Position numbers and translations under genes: made by a program. From an uncultured Lachnospiraceae bacterium (GTDB lineage: Bacteria > Bacillota > Clostridia > Lachnospirales > Lachnospiraceae): 64,000 nt of DNA. The stretch lies in assembly GCA_900550475.1 (NCBI GenBank), contig URSA01000005.1, forward strand, positions 96,195 to 160,194, written 5' to 3'. Positions 8,607 through 17,283 of this stretch are shown in pieces. The notes beneath the pieces are model-generated. The model saw only the letters and a program-made list of their open reading frames with translations. It ran no database searches and had not been told where the DNA came from. How positions within the stretch are numbered: position 1 is the stretch's first letter; the number at the start of each line of letters is the position of its first letter.

Positions 8607-10687
8607 TCAAAACACCTGCTGCCCCAGAGCGTCACCTGATCGGACATTCCCACCGCCGTAAATACCAGGGTCTCTATGGTGGTGTACTCCACCTTCATGG
8701 AGAGCACAAGCCCGCTGTAATCCTGTCCGTTGAAATGAAGCGTAATGTAGGAGGTTCCCGGCTCCGTCTGCCAGCTTCCCTCGTAGGCGCCCTCGATCCT
8801 GCCGTCCTCCGTCAGCGTGATCTTCTGCGGCTTCTTGGTCTCAAGCGCCTTATAGTCGATGTCAAGCTCATGGAGAATGATCTCATAGTCTCCCGCCACC
8901 TGCGCCGCGGTGTATCCGCCGCTCGACAGCGCCTCTCCCGTGGTCTGGTAGGGTGCCGCCACAAGCCAGCCCTCCTTGGTCACGAAGAGCTGGTGCACCT
9001 TCACATAATGTCCCTCGGTGCCGTTGTCCGTGCGGGTGTGGAATACCATGTAGGCTCTTCCGTCGTCGTCCACAAACGCGGAGTTATGTCCCTGCGCTAC
9101 CTGTCCGTTGTTGAAATTGCGCCATTTGTAGCCTCCCATCAGGCGCACGCCCGTGGAGAGGTTGTAGTTGAACACATAGGAGTCGGAGTACGGCGTGTTG
9201 CCTAAAAGATCCACATAGCCGCCGTCCGGTCTCTCCGACCGGTAAACCCTCACGTTGTAGCCGCCTGCCGCCTCCAGATTGCCGTAGGAGATGAACAGGT
9301 AATAGTAATCGCCGATCTTCTGAATGTAGGACGCCTCCCCCGACACATAAGCGCCGCCCGCAATCTTCTTTCCGAAATAAGCATCGGAGTGAAGATTTGT
9401 CTCATAGGTCACGGAGTAATCGCGAAGCCCCGTATCGGGATCCAGCTTCAGCATGAAGATCCCTCCCGACCATGACCCGTAGGACATCCAGAGATTTCCC
9501 TCCTCGTCAAAGAAGGTACAGGGATCGATGCAGTTCGGCCACATGTCGCCCCACTTCTTGTTGTCCACGCCGTTTGTCACATAGCGCTCAGGGATTTTAC
9601 TCTCCCCAAGCACCATGGGCGCGTCCGTCTCCGCGTAGTCCTCCTCGTTGAAGCCGCCGTAGACAATGGTTCCCACATATTCGTAGGGGCCATCCACCGC
9701 GTCCGCCGTCAGCAGCACGATATTGGATTTCCAGTCGTCCCCGTTTGCACTCAGATAGATGCAGTATTTTTCCATGTTCGGGTTGTATACAATATCCGGT
9801 GCCCAGAGATAGCCGTTCCAGCTTCCGGAGCGCCCGTCCTTGTTCCATGCCCTGATCTGTTCCTTCACATCCTCCGTAAAGGAGCCCTGGAAGGTACCGT
9901 CGATACTGGTCCAGTTGTAGAGATCCTTCGAATATCCCCCCGCAAGGAAGGAGCCGAAGATATAGTAGGTTCCGTCAAAATCCTTGAAGATGGAAGGATC
10001 GTGACAGGTAATTTTCTGATATACCATTCTGTCCCCGCTTTCTATGACCAGAAGCTGCTGCTTCATGGTCAGATTCATCACCGCGCGCACTATCACTTCC
10101 TGCCCGGCGTAGGTCACCTTCACATATGGGCGGACGATCACCTCTTCCTCACCCGCCGCCTGCACCGGAATTGCATCTGAAAGAAGGAGCACCGCCAGAA
10201 GGAGCGCTGCCGCACCCGCCGTCTTCTTTTTACGCTTTTTTCCACGCACGAAAAAGAAAGCCGCCAGACCGCACACAAGAACCGCCGCACCCGCGATGCA
10301 GACAATGGGGAGCACTCCCGTTTTTGCAGCGCCGAAAACCTCCGCGTCGCCCACCAGTGTCCCGCTTAAGGCAGCGCTTTCCCCGGACAGAATCTCCGGC
10401 AGCTCCGTGGGCAGTTCCTCCCCGTCCGCAGCCACCAGCCCGTCCGTATTGCTGTAAGAAAAGGAGCCGGGCTTGATATCCCATGTGTCCCTGTTATTCT
10501 CCACCGTAATCGTATAATGAATTTCTTCCCCCGCCGCATAAACCTGCTTGTCGGTTGCCATCGTGACCGTCACATCCTGCTCCGTCACACTGTGAACCGC
10601 TCCCTCTTCCGGTGCCTGCTCCGCCCTTGCGGAAAGCGGACAGAGAAGCAAAAGAAGCGCCGCGGCTGCCATCCATATTTTTTTCAT
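8603..10687 (-). CDS. Membrane-anchored GH43 endo-1,5-alpha-L-arabinanase
   Basis: A 694-residue enzyme with unusual architecture. Residues 1-22 are a signal peptide, about 30-115 an Ig-like beta domain, 125-147 and 157-177 two hydrophobic segments joined by the basic loop RGKKRKKK, and about 225-560 the GH43 five-bladed propeller, followed by a C-terminal beta domain. The GH43 catalytic residues are visible: Asp230 (CHDPSIF), Asp388 (NCIDPC) and Glu451 (SGEASY). The enzyme should cut arabinan backbones at the outer face of the membrane, held by a transmembrane hairpin. It follows the GH27 gene by 36 bp and is coupled to a small membrane protein. The arabinanase call rests on GH43 subfamily-like motifs and context. 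Confidence 0.88.
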   Translation of the reverse strand: MKKIWMAAAALLLLLCPLSARAEQAPEEGAVHSVTEQDVTVTMATDKQVYAAGEEIHYTITVENNRDTWDIKPGSFSYSNTDGLVAADGEELPTELPEILSGESAALSGTLVGDAEVFGAAKTGVLPIVCIAGAAVLVCGLAAFFFVRGKKRKKKTAGAAALLLAVLLLSDAIPVQAAGEEEVIVRPYVKVTYAGQEVIVRAVMNLTMKQQLLVIESGDRMVYQKITCHDPSIFKDFDGTYYIFGSFLAGGYSKDLYNWTSIDGTFQGSFTEDVKEQIRAWNKDGRSGSWNGYLWAPDIVYNPNMEKYCIYLSANGDDWKSNIVLLTADAVDGPYEYVGTIVYGGFNEEDYAETDAPMVLGESKIPERYVTNGVDNKKWGDMWPNCIDPCTFFDEEGNLWMSYGSWSGGIFMLKLDPDTGLRDYSVTYETNLHSDAYFGKKIAGGAYVSGEASYIQKIGDYYYLFISYGNLEAAGGYNVRVYRSERPDGGYVDLLGNTPYSDSYVFNYNLSTGVRLMGGYKWRNFNNGQVAQGHNSAFVDDDGRAYMVFHTRTDNGTEGHYVKVHQLFVTKEGWLVAAPYQTTGEALSSGGYTAAQVAGDYEIILHELDIDYKALETKKPQKITLTEDGRIEGAYEGSWQTEPGTSYITLHFNGQDYSGLVLSMKVEYTTIETLVFTAVGMSDQVTLWGSRCFE

Positions 10688-10723
10688 GTTCCCTGATTCC
10701 TTTCTGTGCCTTTCTTCTCCCTG

Positions 10724-11992
10724 TTATGCGGTAGCCGACAATTTATAGAAGGCCGATCCGTGTGCAGGCAGCTTCTTCTGCAGCACCGCCCCCGCCTTCC
10801 GGCTCTTTCCCGTCCATGCGTCCTTCACCGAGCGCACGCTCTGCGCCTGTATTTTTTCAGTGGCAATCTCCACCAGCCTCTCCTCGTCCGAGAGATTGAA
10901 CATGGCAAGGTAACAGCCGTTCTGCCATATGGCATGGGCTTCATCCTGCTCAAGAAGCACCGGCGTACCGCCCATTCTGATACAGTCAAGCAGGTCCCGG
11001 TTGGTCAGAAGGCTCTCCGTCCACTCATCCATCTCAGTAAGCTTTGTACCGATCATAAGGGGCGAGCGGAAAATACACCAGAGATTCATCATGGTGCGCT
11101 GCTCCTCCCTTGTCAGGCGGCACTCCCACTCGTTGCCGAATCCGAGCCCCAGCTTTCCGAGCGGCAGCATATCGCAGTCGGGAAAGCAGCCCGGCGATAC
11201 ATGCTTCTGCCAGATCTCGCAGCGCCTGAACATCGCCTTCAAAAGCTCCCATGTATCCCACAGATCGTCCGTAATCCGCCACATGTTGGCGCAGCTCTCG
11301 TACAGATACGCCTCCTCGATCCTTGCAGGGCCGGGGGACAGGCTTAAGACAATGGGTCTGCCGCATTTCTGTATCGCCTCATGCAGCATGGCGATCTCCT
11401 TCTTTGCACCGGGCATATCCATGCGGCAGATGTCGTCGCACTTGATAAAGTCCACGCCCCACTGTGCGTAGAGCTCCATCAGGGAATCATAATATGCCTG
11501 CGACGCCGCCTTCTCCGGTTTTACGCCGTACATATCGGGATTCCATGGGCAGATATTGTATGCGTCCGCGATCTCGTCCGCCGTCTGCTCCGTCCCGAAC
11601 ACGGGCAGATGCTCATGGGCGGCTCCCCTTGGGATTCCGCGCATGATATGGATGCCGAATTTCAGTCCCAGATCGTGAACATATTCCGCGAGAGGCGCAA
11701 AGCCCCTGCCCTCCGTTGCGGAGGGGAAACGCTGCGGACAGGGAAGCAGTCTCCCCCATCTGTCCATCTCCACTTTTCCGAAGGGTATGTACTGATACTC
11801 GCTCCGTCTGGAGCCTGCGTCATAGGCGTACCACTCGATATCCACCACAATGTATTCCCACCCGTAGGGCTTTAAATGCTCCGCCATGTAGCGCGCATTC
11901 TCCTTCACCTGCTCCTCCGTCACGGTGGTGTCATAGTAATCATAGCTGTTCCACCCCATGGGCGGCGTCTGTGCAAACAGATTCTTATTCAT
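10724..11992 (-). CDS. GH27 glycosidase (alpha-galactosidase or beta-L-arabinopyranosidase)
   Basis: A 422-residue GH27 enzyme starting with the signature PPMGWNSYDYY. The nucleophile is Asp186 in FIKCDD and the acid/base Asp242 or 243 in WRITDDLWD; a C-terminal beta domain follows. The usual YLKYDNC sequence is changed to FIKCDDI here. There is no signal peptide, so it should act on imported oligosaccharides. Its position between araD/DUF6171 and an arabinanase makes beta-L-arabinopyranosidase a serious alternative to alpha-galactosidase, since both activities are known in GH27. It lies 24 bp after the DUF6171 gene. Confidence 0.88.
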   Translation of the reverse strand: MNKNLFAQTPPMGWNSYDYYDTTVTEEQVKENARYMAEHLKPYGWEYIVVDIEWYAYDAGSRRSEYQYIPFGKVEMDRWGRLLPCPQRFPSATEGRGFAPLAEYVHDLGLKFGIHIMRGIPRGAAHEHLPVFGTEQTADEIADAYNICPWNPDMYGVKPEKAASQAYYDSLMELYAQWGVDFIKCDDICRMDMPGAKKEIAMLHEAIQKCGRPIVLSLSPGPARIEEAYLYESCANMWRITDDLWDTWELLKAMFRRCEIWQKHVSPGCFPDCDMLPLGKLGLGFGNEWECRLTREEQRTMMNLWCIFRSPLMIGTKLTEMDEWTESLLTNRDLLDCIRMGGTPVLLEQDEAHAIWQNGCYLAMFNLSDEERLVEIATEKIQAQSVRSVKDAWTGKSRKAGAVLQKKLPAHGSAFYKLSATA

Positions 11993-12016
11993 TCCACACT
12001 TTTCCTTCCCGTGTAT

Positions 12017-12283
12017 TCAATGCTTCCAATATTGATACGGGCAGCGGTTTTTTGCCACCGCCGCCCGAAGCTCCACATAACAGCCGCACCCCAAGCAGGT
12101 TCCCTCGGAGAGCTTCTCACACTCCTTGCAGACCGCAAGCCGCTCCTCATACAGGGCATCCGGCGCTTTCACATCCCTGTCCATCAGGCGCAGGACACGC
12201 TCCAGATCTTTCTCGTAGGTCTCCCTGTCATATTCCCGGAGCAGACATCTTTTACAGACGCGCTTCGTGCTTTCCTCCTGCAT
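12017..12283 (-). CDS. DUF6171 family Cys-rich protein
   Basis: An 88-residue protein with a putative zinc-binding arrangement: CKRC near the N terminus, CKEC in the middle and CLGCGC followed by a final conserved Cys (NRCPY). Helical charged sequence joins the first two pairs. Such small proteins occur in Lachnospiraceae near sugar-utilisation genes and their role is unknown. It sits 18 bp after araD and 24 bp before GH27, so it is co-transcribed with arabinose catabolism. A structural or regulatory metal-binding role is all that can be inferred. Confidence 0.75.
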   Translation of the reverse strand: MQEESTKRVCKRCLLREYDRETYEKDLERVLRLMDRDVKAPDALYEERLAVCKECEKLSEGTCLGCGCYVELRAAVAKNRCPYQYWKH

Positions 12284-12301
12284 GCCGCTCTCCTTCCGCT
12301 C

Positions 12302-13012
12302 CTACGCCTTCGTCAGGTTTCCCTGTCCGTAGTAAGCGTTTGCTCCGTGTTTTCTGTAATAGTGCTTATCCTGCAGCTCCTGAGGTGCCGGCTGTACGGA
12401 AGGGTTGATCTGCTCTGTGCGCACCGCCATCTTCGCCACTTCCTCAAGCACCACTGCATTGTGCACCGCCTCGGCGGCGTCCTTTCCCCACGCAAAGGGG
12501 CCGTGATTCTTGCATAGCACTGCCGGAACCGCCTTCACGTCAAGGCCTCTCTTCTGAAATTCCGATACGATCAGAAGCCCGGTATTCTTTTCATACGCCT
12601 CATCGATCTCTTCCTTTGTCAGGGTTCTCACACAGGGAACCTCACCGTAAATATAGTCCGCATGGGTGGTTCCGTAGCAGGGGATCGATCTTCCCGCCTG
12701 CGCCCAGCTTGTCGCCCATGAGGAGTGGGTGTGGACGATTCCGCCGATTTCCGGAAACGCCTTGTAAAGCTCCAGATGCGTGGGCGTATCGGAGGACGGA
12801 TTGTAACGTCCCTCCACCTTCTTTCCGGAAAGATCCATCACCACCATATCCTCCGACGTCAGCTCCTCATAGGGCACGCCGCTGGGTTTGATGACAAACA
12901 GACCGCTCTCCCTGTCAATCTCACTGACATTTCCCCAGGTAAAGGTAACCAGTCCGTACTTCGGCAGCTCCATATTGGCTGCGTATACTCTCTTTTTTAA
13001 TTCTTCCAACAT
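12302..13012 (-). CDS. araD: L-ribulose-5-phosphate 4-epimerase
   Basis: 236 residues of the class II aldolase/epimerase fold. TFTWGNVSEID, PSSDTPTHLELY, the zinc ligands in IVHTHSSWAT, and the later CKNHGPFAWG are typical of AraD. The enzyme converts L-ribulose 5-phosphate to D-xylulose 5-phosphate, the last step of the L-arabinose pathway. The ATG at 13012 is preferred to the one six codons upstream because GGAGAG lies 5 bases before it. It follows the FGGY kinase by 27 bp. L-fuculose or rhamnulose aldolase relatives are unlikely given araA next door. Confidence 0.95.
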   Translation of the reverse strand: MLEELKKRVYAANMELPKYGLVTFTWGNVSEIDRESGLFVIKPSGVPYEELTSEDMVVMDLSGKKVEGRYNPSSDTPTHLELYKAFPEIGGIVHTHSSWATSWAQAGRSIPCYGTTHADYIYGEVPCVRTLTKEEIDEAYEKNTGLLIVSEFQKRGLDVKAVPAVLCKNHGPFAWGKDAAEAVHNAVVLEEVAKMAVRTEQINPSVQPAPQELQDKHYYRKHGANAYYGQGNLTKA

Positions 13013-13039
13013 ATGCTCTCCATCCCGCAATGACTGCTT

Positions 13040-14641
13040 TTACAACTGTTCACAGGCTGCACGTTCCACCGGAAGTCCGCTCTTGTAGCGCTCCATGAAC
13101 CGGTCAAAGCCCTCCGCATCCTCGGAGGAAGGTTCGATGGTCACGCCCTTTGCACCCGCAAACACCTTTTTGTCCAGATAGTCCTCCAGTGACATGTCCT
13201 TTCCGTTGCACATGTAGGCTGCCAGCACGGCAATGCCCCACGCGCCGCCCTCCCCTGCGGTCTCCATGACGGATACCGGGGAATTTAAGGCTGCCGCCGT
13301 GATTCTCTGTCCCACCTCCGGGGTCTTGTAAAGACCGCCGTGGCCGAACATTCTGTCAATCCCGATATTCTCTTCCTTAAGCAGGATATCCATGCCCGCC
13401 TTGAGCGCTCCCAGCGAGGTAAACAGATGTGTGCGCATAAAGTTGGCAAGGTTGAATTTTGCATCCGGCGTCCGCACGAACAGGGGACGTCCCTCGTCGA
13501 AGCCCGTCACAGGCTCCCCGGAAAAATAATTGTATGCCAGCAGTCCGCCGCAGTCCGCATCTCCCTCCAACGCCTTGCGGTACAGGGTTCCGTAGATCGC
13601 ATTGCGGTCCGCCTCCACGCCGAAGCTCTCCAGACATTCCGCAAACAGGTTCACCCATGCGTTTAAGTCGGAGGTGCAGTTGTTGCAGTGTACCATGGCA
13701 ACCAGATTGCCGGACGGCGTCGTCACAAGGTCGATGATGTCGTACACCTTGGAAAGCTCCTTTTCCAACACCACCATGGCAAACACCGAGGTTCCCGCAG
13801 ACACGTTTCCCGTGCGCTTTGCCACGCTGTCCGTCGCCACCATTCCGGTTCCCGCATCGCCCTCCGGGGGACAGAGGGGAATCCCCGCCTCCAGATTGCC
13901 GGACGGGTCAAGCAACGCCGCTCCCTCCGGGGTCAGCACGCCCGCCTGCTCTCCCGCCGTCAGTACCTTTGGCAGAATATCTCCCAGATGCCAGCCGTAC
14001 TTTCCGGGATATTTTTTCGCAGTAAGCTCGTCAAACTGCCCGATCATCCTTCCGTTAAAGGTTCCGGTTTCAGTGTCGATGGGGAACATGCCCGATGCCT
14101 CGCCCACGCCCAGCACCTTCTCCCCGGTCAGCTTCCAGTGGACATAGCCCGCAAGCGTAGTCAGGTAAGCAATATCCTTCACATGGGGCTCCTCGTTCAG
14201 AATCGCCTGACACAGATGGGCGATGCTCCATCTCTGGGGGATCGGATAAGCAAACAATTCCGTCAGCTCCTTTGCAGCCTCGCCCGTCATGGTGTTGCGC
14301 CATGTACGGAAGGGCACCAGAAGCTCTCCTTTCCCGTCAAACGCCATATAGCCGTGCATCATGGCAGAAAAACCGATGGCGCCGATCTTCTTGATCGCCA
14401 CACCGTACTTTTCCCACACCTCTCCCGTCAGCCTTGCATAGCAGTCCTGCAGTCCGCTCCAGACATCATTCAGCGTGTATGTCCAGATTCCGTTCTCCAG
14501 TCTGTTCTCCCACTCATGGCTGCCGGAGGCGAGAGGCACATTGTCCTCCCCGATCAGCACCGCCTTGATTCTGGTGGATCCCAGTTCGATCCCCAGATAC
14601 GTTTTCCCTTCCCTGATCTGCGCTTTCACCATCTCTTCCAT
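13040..14641 (-). CDS. FGGY-family carbohydrate kinase acting as ribulokinase
   Basis: About 533 residues of an FGGY kinase: the N-terminal phosphate loop YLGIELGSTRIKAVLIG, AIGFSAMMHGYMAFD in the sugar domain, TGNVSAGTSVFAM, and the adenosine-binding FGHGGLYKTPEVGQ and AGEGGAWGIA near the C terminus. It sits exactly between araA and araD, the place of ribulokinase, yet its motifs look more xylulokinase-like than classical AraB. L-ribulose is the inferred substrate from context. The ATG at 14641 is chosen because codons upstream lie inside araA; the ribosome site GGAAGG is rather far (13 bases). D-xylulose is the alternative substrate. Confidence 0.88.
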   Translation of the reverse strand: MEEMVKAQIREGKTYLGIELGSTRIKAVLIGEDNVPLASGSHEWENRLENGIWTYTLNDVWSGLQDCYARLTGEVWEKYGVAIKKIGAIGFSAMMHGYMAFDGKGELLVPFRTWRNTMTGEAAKELTELFAYPIPQRWSIAHLCQAILNEEPHVKDIAYLTTLAGYVHWKLTGEKVLGVGEASGMFPIDTETGTFNGRMIGQFDELTAKKYPGKYGWHLGDILPKVLTAGEQAGVLTPEGAALLDPSGNLEAGIPLCPPEGDAGTGMVATDSVAKRTGNVSAGTSVFAMVVLEKELSKVYDIIDLVTTPSGNLVAMVHCNNCTSDLNAWVNLFAECLESFGVEADRNAIYGTLYRKALEGDADCGGLLAYNYFSGEPVTGFDEGRPLFVRTPDAKFNLANFMRTHLFTSLGALKAGMDILLKEENIGIDRMFGHGGLYKTPEVGQRITAAALNSPVSVMETAGEGGAWGIAVLAAYMCNGKDMSLEDYLDKKVFAGAKGVTIEPSSEDAEGFDRFMERYKSGLPVERAACEQL

Positions 14642-14664
14642 GTCGATACCATGCCCTTCCTTTT

Positions 14665-16161
14665 TTATCTGTAATAAACAGCGTTCCATTTCAGTTCGTT
14701 TCTAAAGCTGCGCAGATCGGTGTGCTCGTCGATCACAACGCTCTCGATTCCCATGGCGTCCGCCCAGTCCGTCATCTGCTCCACCGACAGATCATAGGAG
14801 AATGCCGTGTGATGCGCGCCGCCCGCCAGAATCCATGCGGCAGCTCCCACCTGAAGATCCGGTCTCGGCGTCCAGAACGCGGTTGCCACCGGCAGCTTCG
14901 GCATGGGCTTCTCCACCTTCCTGCAGTCCACCGCATTGATGATCAGGCGGAAACGATTGCCCAGATCAATGAGGGAGGTGGCAACGCCTGCGCCCTCCTT
15001 CGCGGTAAACACCAGACGGGCGGGATCCTCCCTGTTGCCCATAGTCAGGGGATTTACCCTGATGGCAATGTCGCCGTCCGCAATGGTTGGACACACCTCC
15101 AGCATATGTGCCTGCAAAATGCCCTCCTTGCCGGGCACCAGATTGTAGGTGTAATCCTCAAGGAAGGAGGTTCCCTTCGCTCCCGGAACGCCCTCGGTCA
15201 TAATCTTCATCAGACGCACCATCGCCGCCGTCTTCCAGTCGCCCTCAGCGCCGAAGCCGTAGCCCTTCTCCATAAGTCTCTGGATGGCAAGCCCCGGAAG
15301 CTGGCGCAGTCCGCCCAGCATGCCGAAGTGCGTTACCACGGCGTGGTAGTCGCCCTCCTCAAGGAATCTCTCCAGTCCGATCTCGATTGCCGCCTGCACT
15401 GCCACGGCATCCCTGAAGGAGGCTTCGTCCCTGCCGTCCGCAAGGATCTTATATTTTTGGTAATACTCCTCCACCAGCGCATCCGTGTCCGCCTTGGAAA
15501 CTGCGTCCACATAGGCAACGGCATCGCTAATGTTGTAGTGGTCGATCTCCCAGCCGAACTTGATCTGCGCCTCCACCTTGTCGCCCTCGGTAACTGCCAC
15601 ATTGTTCATGTTGTCGCCCAGACGGCAGACCCTGATGTGGCTGGATTCCATGACGCCCACCGCCGTGCGCATCCACGCGCCCAGAGCGCGCTGTACCGCC
15701 TCGCCCGCCCAGTGTCCCACGATGATCTTCCGCTCAATTCCCATGCGGCTCACAATATGTCCGTATTCCCTGTCCCCGTGTGCGGACTGGTTCTCGTTCA
15801 TAAAGTCCATGTCGATTGTATCGTAAGGGATCTCCTCGTTGAACTGGGTATGTAGGTGGCAGAGTGGCTTTCTGTATTCCTGAAGCCCCATAATCCACAT
15901 CTTTGCCGGTGAAAAGGTGTGCATCCATGTGATCACACCTGCGCAGAGCACATCTGCATTGGCGTCGTTTAAGGTCTTTCGGATGGATGCCTGACTGATG
16001 AGCGTGGGCTTCCACACCACCTCATAGGGAAGCAGCCCCGATGCGTTCAGTCCCTCCACGATCTTTGCGGAGTGCTCCGCTACCTTGCGCAGGCACTCAT
16101 CTCCGTAAAGATCCTGCGAACCTGTGCAAAACCAAAACTGATATTTTTTTCCTGTCTTCAT
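14665..16161 (-). CDS. araA: L-arabinose isomerase
   Basis: A 498-residue protein collinear with AraA from start to end: FWFCTGSQDLYG at the N terminus, AGVITWMHTFSPAKMWI and PLCHLHTQFNEEIPYD, the metal-site region EGVPGAKGTSFLEDYTYN followed by AHMLEVCPTI, and the C-terminal GGAHHTAFS with a metal-ligand His. It interconverts L-arabinose and L-ribulose in the cytoplasm with Mn2+. GGAGGAG lies 6 bases before the ATG. It follows the GH43 exo-enzyme by 17 bp and precedes the kinase, giving the order isomerase, kinase, epimerase. Confidence 0.98.
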   Translation of the reverse strand: MKTGKKYQFWFCTGSQDLYGDECLRKVAEHSAKIVEGLNASGLLPYEVVWKPTLISQASIRKTLNDANADVLCAGVITWMHTFSPAKMWIMGLQEYRKPLCHLHTQFNEEIPYDTIDMDFMNENQSAHGDREYGHIVSRMGIERKIIVGHWAGEAVQRALGAWMRTAVGVMESSHIRVCRLGDNMNNVAVTEGDKVEAQIKFGWEIDHYNISDAVAYVDAVSKADTDALVEEYYQKYKILADGRDEASFRDAVAVQAAIEIGLERFLEEGDYHAVVTHFGMLGGLRQLPGLAIQRLMEKGYGFGAEGDWKTAAMVRLMKIMTEGVPGAKGTSFLEDYTYNLVPGKEGILQAHMLEVCPTIADGDIAIRVNPLTMGNREDPARLVFTAKEGAGVATSLIDLGNRFRLIINAVDCRKVEKPMPKLPVATAFWTPRPDLQVGAAAWILAGGAHHTAFSYDLSVEQMTDWADAMGIESVVIDEHTDLRSFRNELKWNAVYYR

Positions 16162-16178
16162 AGCTCTCCTCCATTTTC

Positions 16179-17135
16179 TTACAAATCATTGCGAAAGTCA
16201 AATATAGGATATCCCTTTTCATCATAGGTAAGCTTCATGATGCGGGTGTGCCGGTTGGGATCGTAGAGAGGATTGCCCTCGATTCTGGCGTAGGGTCTTG
16301 CATGATATACGCACAGATCCGTACCGTCCGGCAAAACGGTAAAGCTGTTGTGCCCGGGGCCGTAGATTCCCCTGTCCGCATCGCTCTTTAACACGGGTTG
16401 TCTCTCCTTTTTCCACGCCTTGGGATCCAGAGGATCCTCGTCCTCGCCGATGCTCATCATGCCCATGCAATAGCACTCTCCCGTGGCGCTGGCGGAGTAG
16501 GTGAGGAAAATCCTTCCATTCCGTTTCAGCACCGCAGGACCCTCGTTCACCCAGATGTCCTGCCTCTCCCAGTCGTAATCCGGCGTGGTCAGAAGCACCT
16601 GCGCCGTGGCAAGCTTTGTGGGGCTCTCCATCCGCGCGATATACAGGTTGGAAATCTGTATGCCCACGCTCACCTTCTCCGCCCACACGAAGTACCATGC
16701 GCCCCGGTGTTCAAACACCGTCGCATCCAGCGAAAAGGCCTCGAAGGAATAAATATCATCCTCCGCGCGCTGCATCTTGCCCTTCTCGATCCATGCATCC
16801 TTCACGGGATCCTGCCCGGTACATTCCAGCACAAAGGGTCTGATCCGCCAGACGTCCTCCTTCTCTCCCGCCGCAAAGTAGAGATACCACTTTCCGGACA
16901 GATAATGTAACTCCGGCGCCCAGATATGCTCGCTCATCTCACCCCGCTCATGCTTTTTCCAGACCACCGTCTCCTCTGCATCCCTAAGCCCGTACAGACT
17001 GTCCGCCCTCCGCAGGATGATCCTGTCATAGGTTGGCACGGACGCCGTAAAATAATAGGTTCCGTCCGTATGTCTGTAAATGTACGGATCCGCCCGCTGT
17101 GCAATGAAAGGCTCGTTGCTCCTTATGGTGTCCAT
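16179..17135 (-). CDS. GH43 exo-alpha-L-arabinofuranosidase, intracellular
   Basis: A 318-residue single-domain GH43 propeller with no signal peptide. Catalytic residues are Asp16 (RADPYIY), Asp137 (SLDATVF) and Glu198 (VNEGPAVL). IWAPELHYLSGKWYLYF and PGHNSF are family hallmarks. Such enzymes release arabinose from the ends of short 1,5-arabino-oligosaccharides. The ATG at 17135 follows AGGAGGAG; five upstream codons lack such a site. It is the first gene after the LamG terminator and lies 17 bp before araA, so it links oligomer breakdown directly to arabinose catabolism. Confidence 0.92.
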   Translation of the reverse strand: MDTIRSNEPFIAQRADPYIYRHTDGTYYFTASVPTYDRIILRRADSLYGLRDAEETVVWKKHERGEMSEHIWAPELHYLSGKWYLYFAAGEKEDVWRIRPFVLECTGQDPVKDAWIEKGKMQRAEDDIYSFEAFSLDATVFEHRGAWYFVWAEKVSVGIQISNLYIARMESPTKLATAQVLLTTPDYDWERQDIWVNEGPAVLKRNGRIFLTYSASATGECYCMGMMSIGEDEDPLDPKAWKKERQPVLKSDADRGIYGPGHNSFTVLPDGTDLCVYHARPYARIEGNPLYDPNRHTRIMKLTYDEKGYPIFDFRNDL

Positions 17136-17216
17136 CGTTCTCCTCCTCATGTCTCTGTTTTTTCGCCTCTTGAGGCAGGGTTTTTCGCCGGAAAGCCCTT
17201 CCGCAAGATGCGAAAA

Positions 17217-17250
17217 CGCCCCGGATTCCGTATTGTGGCAATCCGGAGCG
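17217..17250 (-). terminator. Terminator between the importer operon and the ara catabolic genes
   Basis: CGCCCCGGATT (17217-17227) pairs with AATCCGGAGCG (17240-17250) with one mismatch; on the minus strand the stem is followed by TTTTCGC. It would limit read-through from the importer operon. No convincing new promoter is seen between it and GH43, so partial read-through is likely. Confidence 0.65.
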
Positions 17251-17283
17251 TCCTCTGATCACTTTATTGTTCTGTCGATGGCT

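Noticed and set aside
17136..17216. Separate strong promoter for the GH43-araA operon
   Set aside because: No -35/-10 pair of acceptable quality was found; only small hairpins are seen, so none is annotated.
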